64,000 nucleotides of DNA from Diprion similis (lineage: Eukaryota; Arthropoda; Insecta; Hymenoptera; Diprionidae). Below, in pieces: positions 12,852 to 25,400 of this stretch. Position numbers and translations under genes: made by a program. The stretch covers positions 17,447,025-17,511,024 of the forward strand of contig NC_060108.1 of assembly GCF_021155765.1 (NCBI RefSeq), given 5' to 3'. Positions within the stretch are counted from its first letter, which is position 1; the number at the start of each line of letters is the position of its first letter. The notes under the pieces are model-generated. The model did not search any database. It was not told the DNA's origin and saw nothing but the letters and a program-made list of their open reading frames with translations.

Positions 12852-14589
12852 GATTTCTTAGAAGACGAAAACCTTCCGAAAAACATTGAAAATTCAGACA
12901 TTTAATTCATTGCACTGGTAAGCAAGGTGTAAGTTGGAGGTTGAAGATGAGTTAAATAATATATCAGAATCACATGATATTAATTCAAGAACCAAAAAAA
13001 TCAGCTTATGATTTAATGAAATTTTGATTTGTTTAAACCAACTGTGAGTCCATGTATCCTTAAACCCCATAATTTTTCAGTATAGGTTCAGAGATTGTAA
13101 TTAATCGGTTCATACAATTTTGGAGCTTCATAACAAGAAGAATGTCGAAGATTTATACTGTAAAGTATGAGGGCTAGCTTCAAAGTTTCAAAGTTGAAAA
13201 AAAATTAGAAAAAATCTAAACTGTATTGGGTACATTAAGATAACCTATTGCATGAAAATATAGTTATGTAACTTTGTATTTAAATTATTCAATAAGCTTA
13301 CCATTCAATATGTAGCCGAATTAATGTACGCAGTTTCTTAGCACTTATAGGACAGATTTCCCTTTTAGCATTTCATTTATACGTAGAACGATACTGACGT
13401 ATTTTGCGGTTATAAATAATTTATTTGAAACCTGTCGAAAATTATGTCTTTAAGAAACCTGACGTGGAACGACGTTATCTATCAATTATTCAATGTGTTT
13501 TCAACTTTCTACAGTCTTTTTAATAAGCATTAATCTTTCTTAATCTTTCAATATATCGCATAACTCAAGATTGCCATTTATTACAAGCTCGACACTGACG
13601 ACTGACATTGGGGGCTGTTGAGGATTCACTATTGGTCATCTTTCTTGTTACTGCTTGTTACTGACCGCTCCTATGTCCAATCAACTCGTAGATGTTATTT
13701 ACACTCCTTCAAACACGAATAACAGAAAACAGTAGAGATGGTAGAAATAATATAACTTCATGATAACTTCAATGTGACGTAGGGTAGTCTAACGGTCGAT
13801 CACGTAACTTCAATTTGGCGTGGTTTCACTCTGCGCGTGTATAGCAGAGTCGTATAACACTTGAAACTCCACGGCGTTGGGTACGGAATGTGTTATTGTG
13901 GCGTTAATTAAAGACTTAAAGGAAAGTTAGTACCATCTCTGGTTAATACAGTTACTCTAATGGGGTTTCATGTGCTTATGGGATTGCGTGTTAAACGGCT
14001 GTCGCCGATAAAGAAGCTACCGGATAACTATTCTTACAGCTGCTCCAGGCCCATTTACACGTCGGTATTGCTCACAACTTTGCCCAGGGGTGAGGCTGGA
14101 TTTTCAAATGCAGTGAACAGCTGGATGCAGCATGCTCTGATTGGTCAATGTACCAAATCACCAAGCGTGAGACGTCACTAGATGGTGATTTTGGTGAATC
14201 AACAATCAGAGGATGCTGCATTCAGCTGTTTGCTGTACGTAAAAAGCCAGCCTAACCGTCATTAAATTCTTCCGTCAACGATTGTGGATTAACCTTTCTG
14301 TATGGTAAGCTATTGCGAGACGTATAGGTTAACCTCGCTTTCTAGGGAGAGACATAACCTTTGCCGTCCGCCGAGAGATGGCCCCACTGCCGTTCCAAAT
14401 GAAATACTTAATCCATGAGTTTACCGCTCTTCATGGGCTTGACTGTATGATTCTAGATTAACTAGTGATTGTACCAGATCGTAGGTATTCATTGAATTTG
14501 TTTTTGTGATAGAAGATAGCAAAGTGGGATTTTGCATACCGCAGTTATGTGTTTCCAGTATCAATTTAAAATCGTTTTATGGTGATAAT
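12852..14589. promoter_or_regulatory. Divergent upstream region of Mo25 and flacc
   Basis: This region lies between divergent starts. It should contain Mo25 5' UTR sequence, the flacc 5' UTR and promoters. A good donor (TATG|GTAAGC) at 14304/14305 on the plus strand fits a non-coding first exon of flacc. The frame at 13960-14181 shows no family resemblance and overlaps the left arm of the inverted repeat described separately. Confidence 0.5.
14093..14253. repeat. 161-bp imperfect inverted repeat (foldback)
   Basis: The left arm, 14093-14163, pairs with the right arm, 14182-14253, around a loop of about 21 nt. Matching blocks in order are AGGCTGG/CCAGCCT at the ends, AACAGCTG/CAGCTGTT, ATGCAGCAT/ATGCTGCAT, CTCTGATTG/CAATCAGAG and CCAAATCACC/GGTGATTTTGG beside the loop. 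The loop side carries an ACGTCA half-site. It may be a non-autonomous foldback element (MITE) or a long-hairpin RNA source; copy number in the genome is unknown. Confidence 0.8.
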
Positions 14590-17500
14590 ATGTCAAAACC
14601 AAACATAAGAAAAATAACAGTTGACCCTTCGAAATGTAACACAGACTCTCGACGACCTAGCGTATTTGAGAGGTTGGGTACCAAACCACCAGCAACTTCC
14701 ACCGGCCAAAACAATTCCGATTACTGTAGAAATTGGGCTCTGAATGGCAGTTGTTCGTACGGGAAGAGTTGCAAGTATGTTGATTATTTGCAACGTGACA
14801 ATTGGTGACTATGTATAGCACCATAAATCATTGCCCTGAAAATCGATCTATCACTCCTTATCAGTATCACGTTGTAACAATTGTCAATACTTCTGTGAAA
14901 ATTTCATGAAACTTATTCATGATCTTCCAGTTAAAAATCAATTTCAAAGTCTTTTATGAACCAATTGGCACTTAACATTTATTTGCACTAGGTACGCAAT
15001 CACGCACACACTGATCAGCCCATCAAAACGTGTGAAGAAAGATAATGCTCCTACAAGTACAACTGTGGTAAGTGTCTTTGCCTCAAAGTTGTTTTCCATA
15101 TTTACCAGTATTTCCAATCGAGAGATTTATCAAATTGAAATTTCCCGATCAGTCTTGATGATTATCCTGGCAAGTTGTTTTTCTATCCTTCAAGTGGATT
15201 TGGAACTAATCCCAAGTATCTATAAAGTATAATTAATAAATTGTGTTAAAACGAATTACTCATTGTTGATATTTGCGATAGCCTAGCGAAGATCCATTCA
15301 AGCGAGTCACTTCAAAAATTGTAAAAAAGACATCTCATAGTCCTGACCTTAATTTGGAGGAGTGGAACCAGACAGATCTGGAATACGAAGACGAAAAAGC
15401 TCTAGAAAGAAGACTTCAGCTCTTACAAAGAGAGTTAGAATTACAAATGAAGAAAGACAAGGAAATTCATGGCAAAGAAAAGACAACAAAGCACAAAAAA
15501 AAAGCTATGAGCTCATCATCTAGTTCTCACAGCTCTAGCACATCCAGCAGCAGCAGTAGCTCTAGTAGTGATGATTCTTCATCTAGCTCCACTTCAGATT
15601 CTCGCAAGAAAGTCAAGAAGGTTAAGTCCAAACGACATCATAGTGCATCTTCAGATTATGATGAAGACAAGGAACGAAAAAAGAAGTAAGTACAACATAT
15701 CTGGCATTTTCATTTTAGCTATACGATGTTTATGTTATTTTTAACCTGTTGTACAGGCTCAAGCTGAAAAGACTGGGAACAAAGAATGAAAAACTTATTG
15801 TGAAAAAGAAACGCAAGATTGAAGTGTTGAGCAAAAAAGAACCTGTTGTAAAGGCGCCTAAGAAAGTTGCTATTTCTTCATCCAGAAAGCACTCTTCTAC
15901 CAGGGTTAAATCACCAACTGTGTCAGCACATGCTTCCTCCAGTAAAGTAAAGGAAAGAAACCGGAGTGAATCCCCAAAACCAAGGAATAGGGAAGTGGAG
16001 AAAGATAAGCATCATAAAAAAATTAGAGAAGATGAGCCATCAATGAAAGATATAGTGAAGAATAAGGCTACTGATAAATCTAAAGAATCTGATAAAAACA
16101 AAAGCCGCATTGTCGAAGATCGCGGAAAAACTGACGACAAATCAAAACACAGAGTAAAAGATAAAGAAAGACGTTCTAGAACACCACCTATTGATAAATC
16201 TAAGCACCAGTATCCTAAAGATTTTACCAACACAAAATCGAGGCGCAGTCGAACTCCAGAGAAACCATTGAGGTCTAAACGCGAGGCAACTCCGCTTCGT
16301 CACCAGGAGAGTAAAGTATCCTCAGGAAGATCCAGAGAGATAGATAAAAAAGAACGTGATCTGTACAAAGGAGATCGAAACAAAGACAAAGACGACATTC
16401 GCAAAAATGATCAATCCAAATCAAAGCCTTCGTCTAGTCAAGAAGACTCTCATCGTAAAAATGCAGTTCGAGATATCGAGGAGAAAAATTATGGCAGTGA
16501 ACGCAATCGGCAACGAAGCAAGGAACGTAGAGACAAGGAGCACAACTTAAGAGACGATAGAAGTCATTCAAGATTAGGCAGAGATCAACGTGATTCTCAG
16601 CGAGAAAAAGAGCGAGAAGATGTACAGGAAAGGTGTCGAGATAGACAACGAGAACGAGATCGTGAAAAAGATGCAGTTAAAGTTCGAGAAAGAGATATAC
16701 CACCACTCATGGCAACAACGGCTATTAATCCTATGGATAAGAATGGTCGGTATGGCCGAGACAAGGATAGATACAAAGATGGAGGGGTTGACAAAAGTGG
16801 ACAGAGAGATAGACGGAGTGAGAGAGACCGAGAAAGGTCAGAAAAACCTTTGGATCGAGACAGAGCCTTACAACGATTTGATGCTCGCTATGACAGATCT
16901 TTGGATAAAGAAATGTTGCCTCACAAAGGTGTGGAGAGAGACAGACAAGAGCGTTTTCCAAGAGAAAGATCTCTCGATCGTGTAGTTGACAAAAACATAT
17001 CTGCAGGAGCTCGTGACCATGCTTTGGAACGAGAAAATCTTTATGATCGGGACAGGCATAGAAGATTCAATCCTAGATTTGACAGAGGGCATCCAGCCGA
17101 TCACGAGCGTAAGGAGCCACCTCATATTCCATCCAAAATAGACAGACTACCGGAACGAAGAGATGGGTCTAGACGCAGCCTAGAAATAGAGAGAAACTAC
17201 GATAGGGGTTACGCTCGATTACCACCTGAGCATTGGGAAGAACCTGAGGAACCTCCAAGAGTTGATTATCGAGATCACCACGCTCACGAAGATGAGAGAC
17301 GTAAACCTATGGAGCCAAGAAGATACAACAGCCCTTTTGAAGAAAGACGAGCTAGAGATGAACGACCATCACGCTATGCTATGCAGAGTGAAAGGCCTTT
17401 TGAAGATCCACATCTACCCATATTTGCGGGTGAAAAAATGAGACCTGGTGTAAACAGGTATAGACCATATACATATAACATGGACTGTGCATGCAAATCT

Positions 17501-19380
17501 AAAGCCTGTCCAACAAATAGTAAAAAACAGCAGTCACAATATACAAGTGTCTTTATCTAACCACTGCTATGGATAGTTATAATCACACCTGTTTTTCTCA
17601 CACAGTAGCAGACACATTACTTCTAGTGCTTGGATAGAAAATGCGCAGTCCATTCTACATATTAATGGTATAGACTGATTTTAGTTTACATAGAAAATGA
17701 TTGTATCAGAACTGTGTCCGTATGTGTACAGAACTTTTTTTGAACTTTCCAAATCTTGCAGTCATTTTTTATTGGTCATTTTTTTTATAACAGAGATGAA
17801 AGTAGTAGTGACAATTGGGACGTTCATCATGAGATGGAGCATGGCAGTAGAGACCGGAATTACCAAACTACTGAGTGGGAGGAACGCGAATGGAGAGCAG
17901 CTCGACCTCCGATGTGGGATAGAGAAAGTCCTCCACATTCAGAGGTTCATGAAGAAGAATGGGCTGCACGCTACGACAGCCCTATGCCTGATTGGAAGTT
18001 GAATGAAGGCAGAAAATGGGACACCTTACCCCATAATCCACCCCACAATCCACCTCACATCCGAGGACCCTACAGAAATGAAAGAATCAAAGAAATAGAC
18101 TTGGGAGAACTACATGGGTATTGATGATGATTGATATTGCGAAACATTAAAAGCATAATAGTATAATATTTTACATCAAAATTTTATGTTTCAAGCAAAC
18201 GACGTCCACCCTACAGTACTCCGGAATTGAGAGATGAATGCTCTGCTCATGGGTCAAAACAAGGATCTTTACACGGTAGCATGAAGGAAGAACCGATAAA
18301 TAAAAAATTGATGGAATTGGCAGAGGGTAGGGTCAGGAGAAGTAGAGAGAAATCTGTTGAAAATTTTCAGAAAAGAATTCCACAACGCGAAAAATCGGAA
18401 GTTAAAGAATCCCCTTTGGCTGCAGAACCTAAACGTCCATGCTTGGATGAATCTCTTCAAACTTTGCATACGGAGAGTGATTTGAGTGATATCAGCGATG
18501 ATCCTGATGATATTTTGAATATGGAAGAAGAAGAAAGTGAAACATCAAAATTGCCCTTGCCTAAAAAAAGTACAGAGATTAATGAACGAGACATACAACC
18601 TGTACCAACTCCAGAAGCTTTACAGTTATCACCAAAAGAAATTGTAGAAGAAACTATATTTACCAAGGAAAAAGACACAAACGAACAAATGGAATTCAGA
18701 AATATCGAAGAAGAAAATATTGAGAATATGGACTTTGAAGAAATATCCGATGGAGAACTTGAAGAGGATATTAAGACAAGCGGCAAGGGCTTGGGAGATG
18801 CTTTGGGTGTAGATTGGGAAAGTTTAGTCAAAGAATCTCAGCCTCGTCGAGTTCTTACCATGAATCAAAATACTGCTCAAAGTCGCTGGCAATGTAAAGC
18901 TATATTTCAGCGCATTGGTATCTCTATGAAATATGCAGGCGCGGAAATGGTAGAGTCCATAACAAAGAAGTACAGCACAGATGGTAAATCTATATTTCAC
19001 ATATTACCACTATTTACTATAATAGCTCCAGTTACTTCTTAATTTCGTGCTACTTTCAGATGCTGATAAATTTCTTCTTAATGATGTCGCTCTTCTACAC
19101 ACTGCGCTCGTGAGACAGCAATTTATGAGTCGCACATCAAGAACTTCATTAATCAGCGAAAATTTATTATGCAGGTGAATTGAGTGCAAAATAAAATGAA
19201 GATTTAAAATAATAGAACATTAATTAATATTTTTCTCTCATTTTCTAATAAAAATTAATTTTGGTTATTTCAAACTACAGAAATTATGCTGAGCCAAATG
19301 AGGACGATGATGAAGAAACTCTGCAACCTTGCACGAGCTTGTGTGAAGAAGCAAAGAAATTATTACAGAAAGTTGCATAG
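14590..19380 (+). CDS. flacc: Flacc / ZC3H13, m6A writer complex subunit
   Basis: Flacc (Xio, vertebrate ZC3H13) is a nuclear adaptor that links the RNA-binding subunit Nito/RBM15 to Fl(2)d/WTAP in the mRNA m6A methyltransferase complex. Eight exons join in phase: 14590-14774, 14992-15067, 15282-15685, 15757-17457, 17794-18117, 18196-18983, 19060-19174 and 19281-19380, giving 1,230 aa. The N-terminus has RRPSVFERLGTK and one zinc-finger-like segment, CRNWALNGSCSYGKSC. A polyserine tract lies at 15509-15600. A very long Lys/Arg/Glu/Asp-rich region follows (many RDRxRERD-type runs, 15757-17457), and a conserved C-terminal part includes LGDALGVDWESLV. Low-complexity middle sequence and this C-terminus fit the family. 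The last exon ends ...EEAKKLLQKVA. Confidence 0.88.
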
Positions 19381-19574
19381 ATATTTTTCATCTGCATTGC
19401 AATTGTTAATACTTTTATCTTTGTATAACCATAGTCACTTAGAATCTACTAGGGAGAATTGTACGTATTCGTGATATTTCTATAATATAAGAATAGTATC
19501 TTACAAAATAACCTGCATTCTCATTCAATTACAGGCTGTAGGCATTGATATACACATAATTAATTTATTTTTAT

Positions 19575-21502
19575 TTATTTTTTTGTCATATCGGAAACAA
19601 TAGACAATAAATCTTTGGGAGCAGTTAAGTCATTTTGCAATATCAATATCGCAGTCTCAAGCAGGTTCTTATTTTCGTCACTCTTCTGAAAGAACATCAC
19701 GTATAAGAGTCAATATTCATGCTAACTATTCCTTTATAGATGTCTTTAAATTACTTTAATTACGAATTTTGTACCTGTGACTCAGACTTCTCTATACTGT
19801 TCTGTTCATTAAATTGCCTTTTGTTAAGCTCCCTCAGTGTACTGTACAACTCATAAGAGATCAAGCCTAAAATGAGCAGTTATTGAATATTAATGTGGCA
19901 ATGTGAAAGGATTTGGAGAATCGAAATTGAAAATACGTGTTTCCTAAACTACCTTTCATCTTACATTCGCCACATTTTAAAGTCTCAATCAAGAGTAATA
20001 AATCCCTGCAGTATTTTTCCTTTATTCTAAGCTCATCCTTTGACAAATCTGCAAATCAATTTGAGAGAGATACACAACGACTTTAAAGTTTGCATGGTAA
20101 ATGTATTTACCTTCCCACAAAAACTTCTCGGTTCTTCCAAGACAAGATATTATTCTGAGTTTCATATCAACTGCAACGTAATTTGTTGTGGGTACCAAGA
20201 CCGACAACTCACTTTTCATGAATCGCAACATCTGCCTAGGACTTTTGTATATCAGTTCTTCAACTATACTTCCCAGAGCTGATCGAATTGAAATAATCTA
20301 GCAGAAAAAAAATCAAACGAAGTTTATAACTATATACTTTTTTGTTTTACCTATGTAACATACTTGTCTATGTTTCAGGCGTAGTCCACATTCTGTGCAC
20401 TGCCATACAGTTGAAGTATCAAGCGGTTCAACAGGGACTAAAATTCCAGGACACTCTTTATGAGCACAACTCAATGCTCCAAGCGAAGATCCATTTTCCT
20501 ACGATTACAGAAGATATTGTAATGTTATATAAATATCCAAAATTATACAGAGACACATAGTAAAAATTTTAGTACTAGCGGATCGGTGCATCTACTGCAT
20601 GTACAGAAGAAATGTTTAGTGCCAGCTAAATGGCGTCTTCGTAATGTTGTATCCCAAAACAAATCTGTGTAAGTCATAGTTATCTCTTCGTTTTTCCTAA
20701 TGGGAAGAGCAGCCACTACATATAATTTCTGTTGAGAATCGTAATAGTGACGAGTATTAGGTGTACAGCAATGATTCTGCAAAGCACCCATTGGATATAA
20801 GCCTCGTAAGCTTGTGACAGACTCCCCAACTAATGCAGCTGTTTCAAACGAATTAGTATCCATTACTGCACACACCCGTCTCATGAACTCTTCCTCTGTT
20901 TGATTCATTTGAATTTCTATGTTACTCTTCAAAAGATCTATCTGTGAAAATATAAATTCATTGAATGACGTTCATATTTTTCATTTGACGTACAGTGTAG
21001 TTTTTTTCTCAAGTGGTGACCTGACCTCTGAACCATGCTGAGGCCCGGAGTGCCACTGCAGAGTGTAAAGTAGATCTCGCTGTTGATCTCCTAATAGAAG
21101 TGCCCTGATTGGAACTAATGCTCTGAGTAAGTCAATAGACCAAGAAGAACCGCAAGTGGGTTTCCATGCTCGAAGGAGAGAGCATTCAGCATCGTGTTTA
21201 GTTGATAGTTCACAGGCAGAGGAGCAGATTGGGAGACTGCATCCCTTGTCACAAGGAAATAGAGGACAGCCAGTCTTGTAGCACACGACGCAGAGCGGCA
21301 AATGCTTATCTCGTGTTCTAGGCCCAACTATCAGTGGAGCATCCACGAAGATGAGCTCTCCAACCACAATATCTTTTGTGGCAAAAAGACCACGTCCTCC
21401 TACCAGAGATTCTCCAACAATCCAACTCCGTGAGCCATGCTTAGAAAGATTATTTCTTTCCAAATGAAGGTTTAAGATATCTGTGATCACTTTGTGTTCC
21501 AT
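19575..21502 (-). CDS. SET and MYND-like protein, SmydA-8-like
   Basis: This is an arthropod SMYD-A type SET-domain protein, a putative lysine methyltransferase; no substrate can be read from sequence. Seven exons join in phase: 21502-21026, 20941-20576, 20498-20364, 20297-20111, 20048-19953, 19866-19775 and 19685-19575, giving 487 aa. The split SET starts with SLVGGRGLFATKDIVVGELI (about residues 33-52). A MYND-like Cys cluster follows (CVVCYKTGCPLFPCDKGC, about 72-108). The SET core has LQNHCCTPNTRH and EEITMTYTDL, then the post-SET CTCSRC. A later CxxC pair (QCTEC) precedes a helical tail. The second exon's donor CTA|GTACTA is weak but is the in-phase solution. The core motif is NHCC where SMYD proteins usually show NHSC. 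It is divergent from the eys-like gene. Confidence 0.85.
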
Positions 21503-22490
21503 GGTTCTGGTAGAAGTTAGTTTTTGATTTAGTATATTATTTCTACATTAAATTGTAAGCTCTGAGTAATACCTGATAATTTACAAATTTTATAGTATGA
21601 GTTAAGTAAAGAGTACCAACAGGTACCATATTACCTAATTACGTTAACAAGTGCAATCTAAACACTTGTGCACTTTTACTTTGATAATATGTTACTCACA
21701 TTTGTGGCTAGTTATCAGTTAGAAATTTCGCTTCAGCAAGTGTACTGTTCACGTTGAAGGGAATAGAAATTACACTGCACCAATGCCCCGGTGGTATGTT
21801 TAAATATAGAACATTCGATTCCGAAATAAATTAGCCTGAATGATCGCAGGGAAATAAAAACAAATTTTCGCTTGTCTAATGTTTCTAATCTTACGGAATT
21901 CTAATATTCTTATATTATTTCTTTCCACTGAAATTCATATTAAAAATTGAACTATTAGTAAAGTAACCATAATTAGTATACATAATAATGTTCAACATAA
22001 TGGATTAAAAATTCCTCAACAAAGAGAAATATTGTGTCACATCATATACCTCTTGTTTAATCAATACACTTTCATCATATAAACTTCCTTTATTGAAGTT
22101 TGTTGCTTAGGCTATGAAACTTTAATATAATTCCGTACATATATGGATATACATACATACAATTATTGATATTATAACTGCACGCGAGAAAATGTGCGAA
22201 CCTGCAATTACGTATGGGATAATATTTTAAGAAAATGGTCATTCATTATTTGTCTAGCGTTCGAAGCAAGTGCAATTTATCGAACGATCATTTATTATTT
22301 TGTTGATACGACTATATTGGCTATTGAGTCGCATTTTACGCACGCGTCATAGATCTCTCGCGGATGTGCAATGTGTTGTTTACACGTTGCTATAGCAACT
22401 TGCATTCGAAGGACTGTACAAAATTTAGGCTGCCAAGTAATGTACAAGTAATACGTGTTCCATCACTTTGTGATTTTCTAAAGATAAATT
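21503..22490. promoter_or_regulatory. Divergent upstream region of the SMYD-like and eys-like genes
   Basis: About 1 kb separates the two start codons. It must include both 5' UTRs and promoters. I see no open frame with family resemblance and no repeat worth naming; sequence between 21540 and 22200 is AT-rich. Confidence 0.45.
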
Positions 22491-25400
22491 ATGAACAGGT
22501 AACATGATTAATTATTTTTCGTTCATTGAATTAACTTTGTTTTATTCTTTTTATCGATTGTGCTTCATCTGGCTGAATAGGTCATGCCTATAATGAACAA
22601 ATTATTATTAAATAATTTTTATGACGCGAATTGCTTGTATTTATTTTTATACTGTATATAGTATTGTAATGGTGTAAAAAGATTGGTTTTTTTAATGGGA
22701 ATTTACACCCAAGTTGAGGGCTTTTTCGTGGGGAAACAATTATGATAACAATCACTATATTACTATTTGTCATTGTTGTTACTTATAATTTAAAAATTTA
22801 CAGATCAGGCAACTTGACTGGACTGTATAAAAACTACCAAACTCTACTAGTAGTATTTACTATCTGTATTATTGCAATATCTTCGGAATCACTGTGTAAC
22901 AGTAATCCATGCATGTATGGAATATGTGTTGATGATTACAATAGGTATGACTAATGAAAATCATAAAGTTATTTCATACCTTCCAGCTTTCACATGTAAA
23001 CTTTTGTGTATATTTACCTGTTATTTCTAGTAGTAGCTTATATTCATGCTACTGCATCGATGGATATACTGGAATAAATTGTGAGATTAACTGGGATGAC
23101 TGCTGGTCAAGTCCGTGCCTCAATGGAGGTATTTGCAGTGACGCAGTTGCTGCTTACAACTGTACCTGTACCGATGGATTCATAGGTGAGGAGCACATGT
23201 AGTACAATCAATAATTATATGCTTATTAGGAACATTTTGTTCAATTGGAATCTGTAGATAATCAATATTGTTACAAACTCATTAAATCGGTAATGACGTA
23301 TTTGCCATTTTAGGTTTAAATTGCGATGAGCGATTCGATGAGTGTTTATACACTCCCTGTCTCAATAATGGTACTTGCATCAATGTTAATGGATTTATGT
23401 GCCAATGCCCGGAGGGTTATTCAGGTAGGAAATTCGAACACCAAATAATTATTCAGAAACGATTGTTTATTTAATTTTTTACAGGGGAGTACTGTGAAAT
23501 TGATGCGTCTGTTTGTAATACCACTATCTGTAAAAATTCTGGAGAATGTATCGAAGGTCCTGGACTATTATTCAGCTGCCAATGTACAGATGGTAAGTAG
23601 AATACCTCAAACGCAGAATAACAGATGTAATGATCATAAAATTATGTAGACCTCAGTGAGATTTTTATATATTTAGGATGGACTGGAGAGTTGTGCGAAA
23701 GAGATGTAGATGAGTGTCTCGCTTCACCTTGTGAAAATGGAGGACTTTGTATCAATATACCAGCGACTTACACATGTGCCTGTTTATTTGGTAAAAGAAA
23801 ATTCTACGAAAAATTAATGTGCTATTTGAATTTGGACTCAAGTTAAAAGGGTTTTTCTTATCTGCAGGTTTTACTGGTAAAAATTGTGACAAATCCATTG
23901 TGCCTTGTGAAGTCAATGTATGTGACAACAACGCTATGTGTTTGCTGGAAGATAATCAAACAGTTTGCTATTGTGTTCCTGACTATCACGGATCGCTTTG
24001 TGAGTTGAGATATGATGATTGCAAGGCTAAATTTGCTATTTGCAACAACGGAGGAACTTGCATCGATGGGATCAATAGCTTCACTTGTTCTTGTCCCTTG
24101 AATTATTATGGTCAAACTTGTGCCGATTACAGTTCTATACCAATGGTGACTTCAGAAGAAATTCCTTATTCATCATTAGGCACTCCTACTGTATCTGCAG
24201 CAACATTTATTTCATTTCAAACTATTAGTACATATAGTACAAAATCTGACGGTACGCCAGATGTTACATCTACAAAATTGATTCAACTCGACACTGAAGA
24301 GGCTGTAGAAAGCACAGTACCTTTTAGTTCAATAGAAACAGAAATACCCACTAGTACAATTGCATCCACGAGGGAAGATTTTTTGCTTGCTTGGACTTCG
24401 ATGAAAACCCTTTTCTCGTCTTCCCCTGTAACAGAGGATTCACATCTCTTAATAACATATACTGCAAATAGCAGCGAAGTTAGTTCTGTTACTGATGAAC
24501 TCATGGTTCAAAAGACCACCACTTCACCAAGCTTGGAAACGGATTTGAGTTTTGCAATCACAGATGAAACAATGCTGCGGACAACTTCAACTGATGAAAA
24601 CATTATTACCACCCCTTCCACAGAAACGACTAATGAAATAGCAGTAAATATGACAATGAAGCCAATTCGTGTAACAACAAAATTAATACATCAATTTTCA
24701 ACCATGACCTCGGAGAAAATAGAAACCAACAACACATTTCCATTTTCAAGATCTAGTACTGATTCTTACTCATTAAGTACAGAAACCTTTTTCAATCAGA
24801 GTTCGCCAACCGGGATATCTATCAACACAGAAAGACAACTAACAATTTATAATTGTACGCAAGAACAGTGTGAATACAATATAACATGCCAGAACAACCC
24901 AACTGAGGTATGTGTAATGCTCAAATATAATCAATATTATTAAAGAAAATTTCATTCGTTTGAACATACGTCATCAGGTTTGTTCAAATTTATTTGCAGT
25001 GTAATTGTAATTATCCAGATGGTTGTATTCCTGGCCCAGACATTTTGAATGCAGCATTCAATGGAAAGTCTTACATTAGACAATACTTGGCTGTGGATAA
25101 AGATGGGAAGGTTCGAATATTCATCAGATTAAAAACTCAATCTAAGAATGGGATACTTGTGCATGCCTTTTTTGATGATGATAGATATATATTGCTGCAT
25201 ATGGAAGTCGGACAGTTGAAATTTCAGTTTTCTTGTGGTTTACAAACAATGCTTTTGGGGGAAATTGATTCTCCAATTAATAACGGTTATGACGTGGACA
25301 TTGAGATGAGGTAATTATTTGTTTCGTTCATTCCTCACGTCCTTTTACATGATCATTGAAGAAATTTATAGAAAAATATCTCCCTTACAGATTTCAATAT

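Noticed and set aside
13960..14181. 73-codon frame upstream of flacc
   Set aside because: Half of it lies in the left arm of the inverted repeat and the protein resembles nothing; open reading is probably chance.
16590..16985. 131-codon frame inside flacc
   Set aside because: It is a shadow frame of the Arg/Asp/Glu-rich flacc exon; low-complexity coding leaves other frames open.
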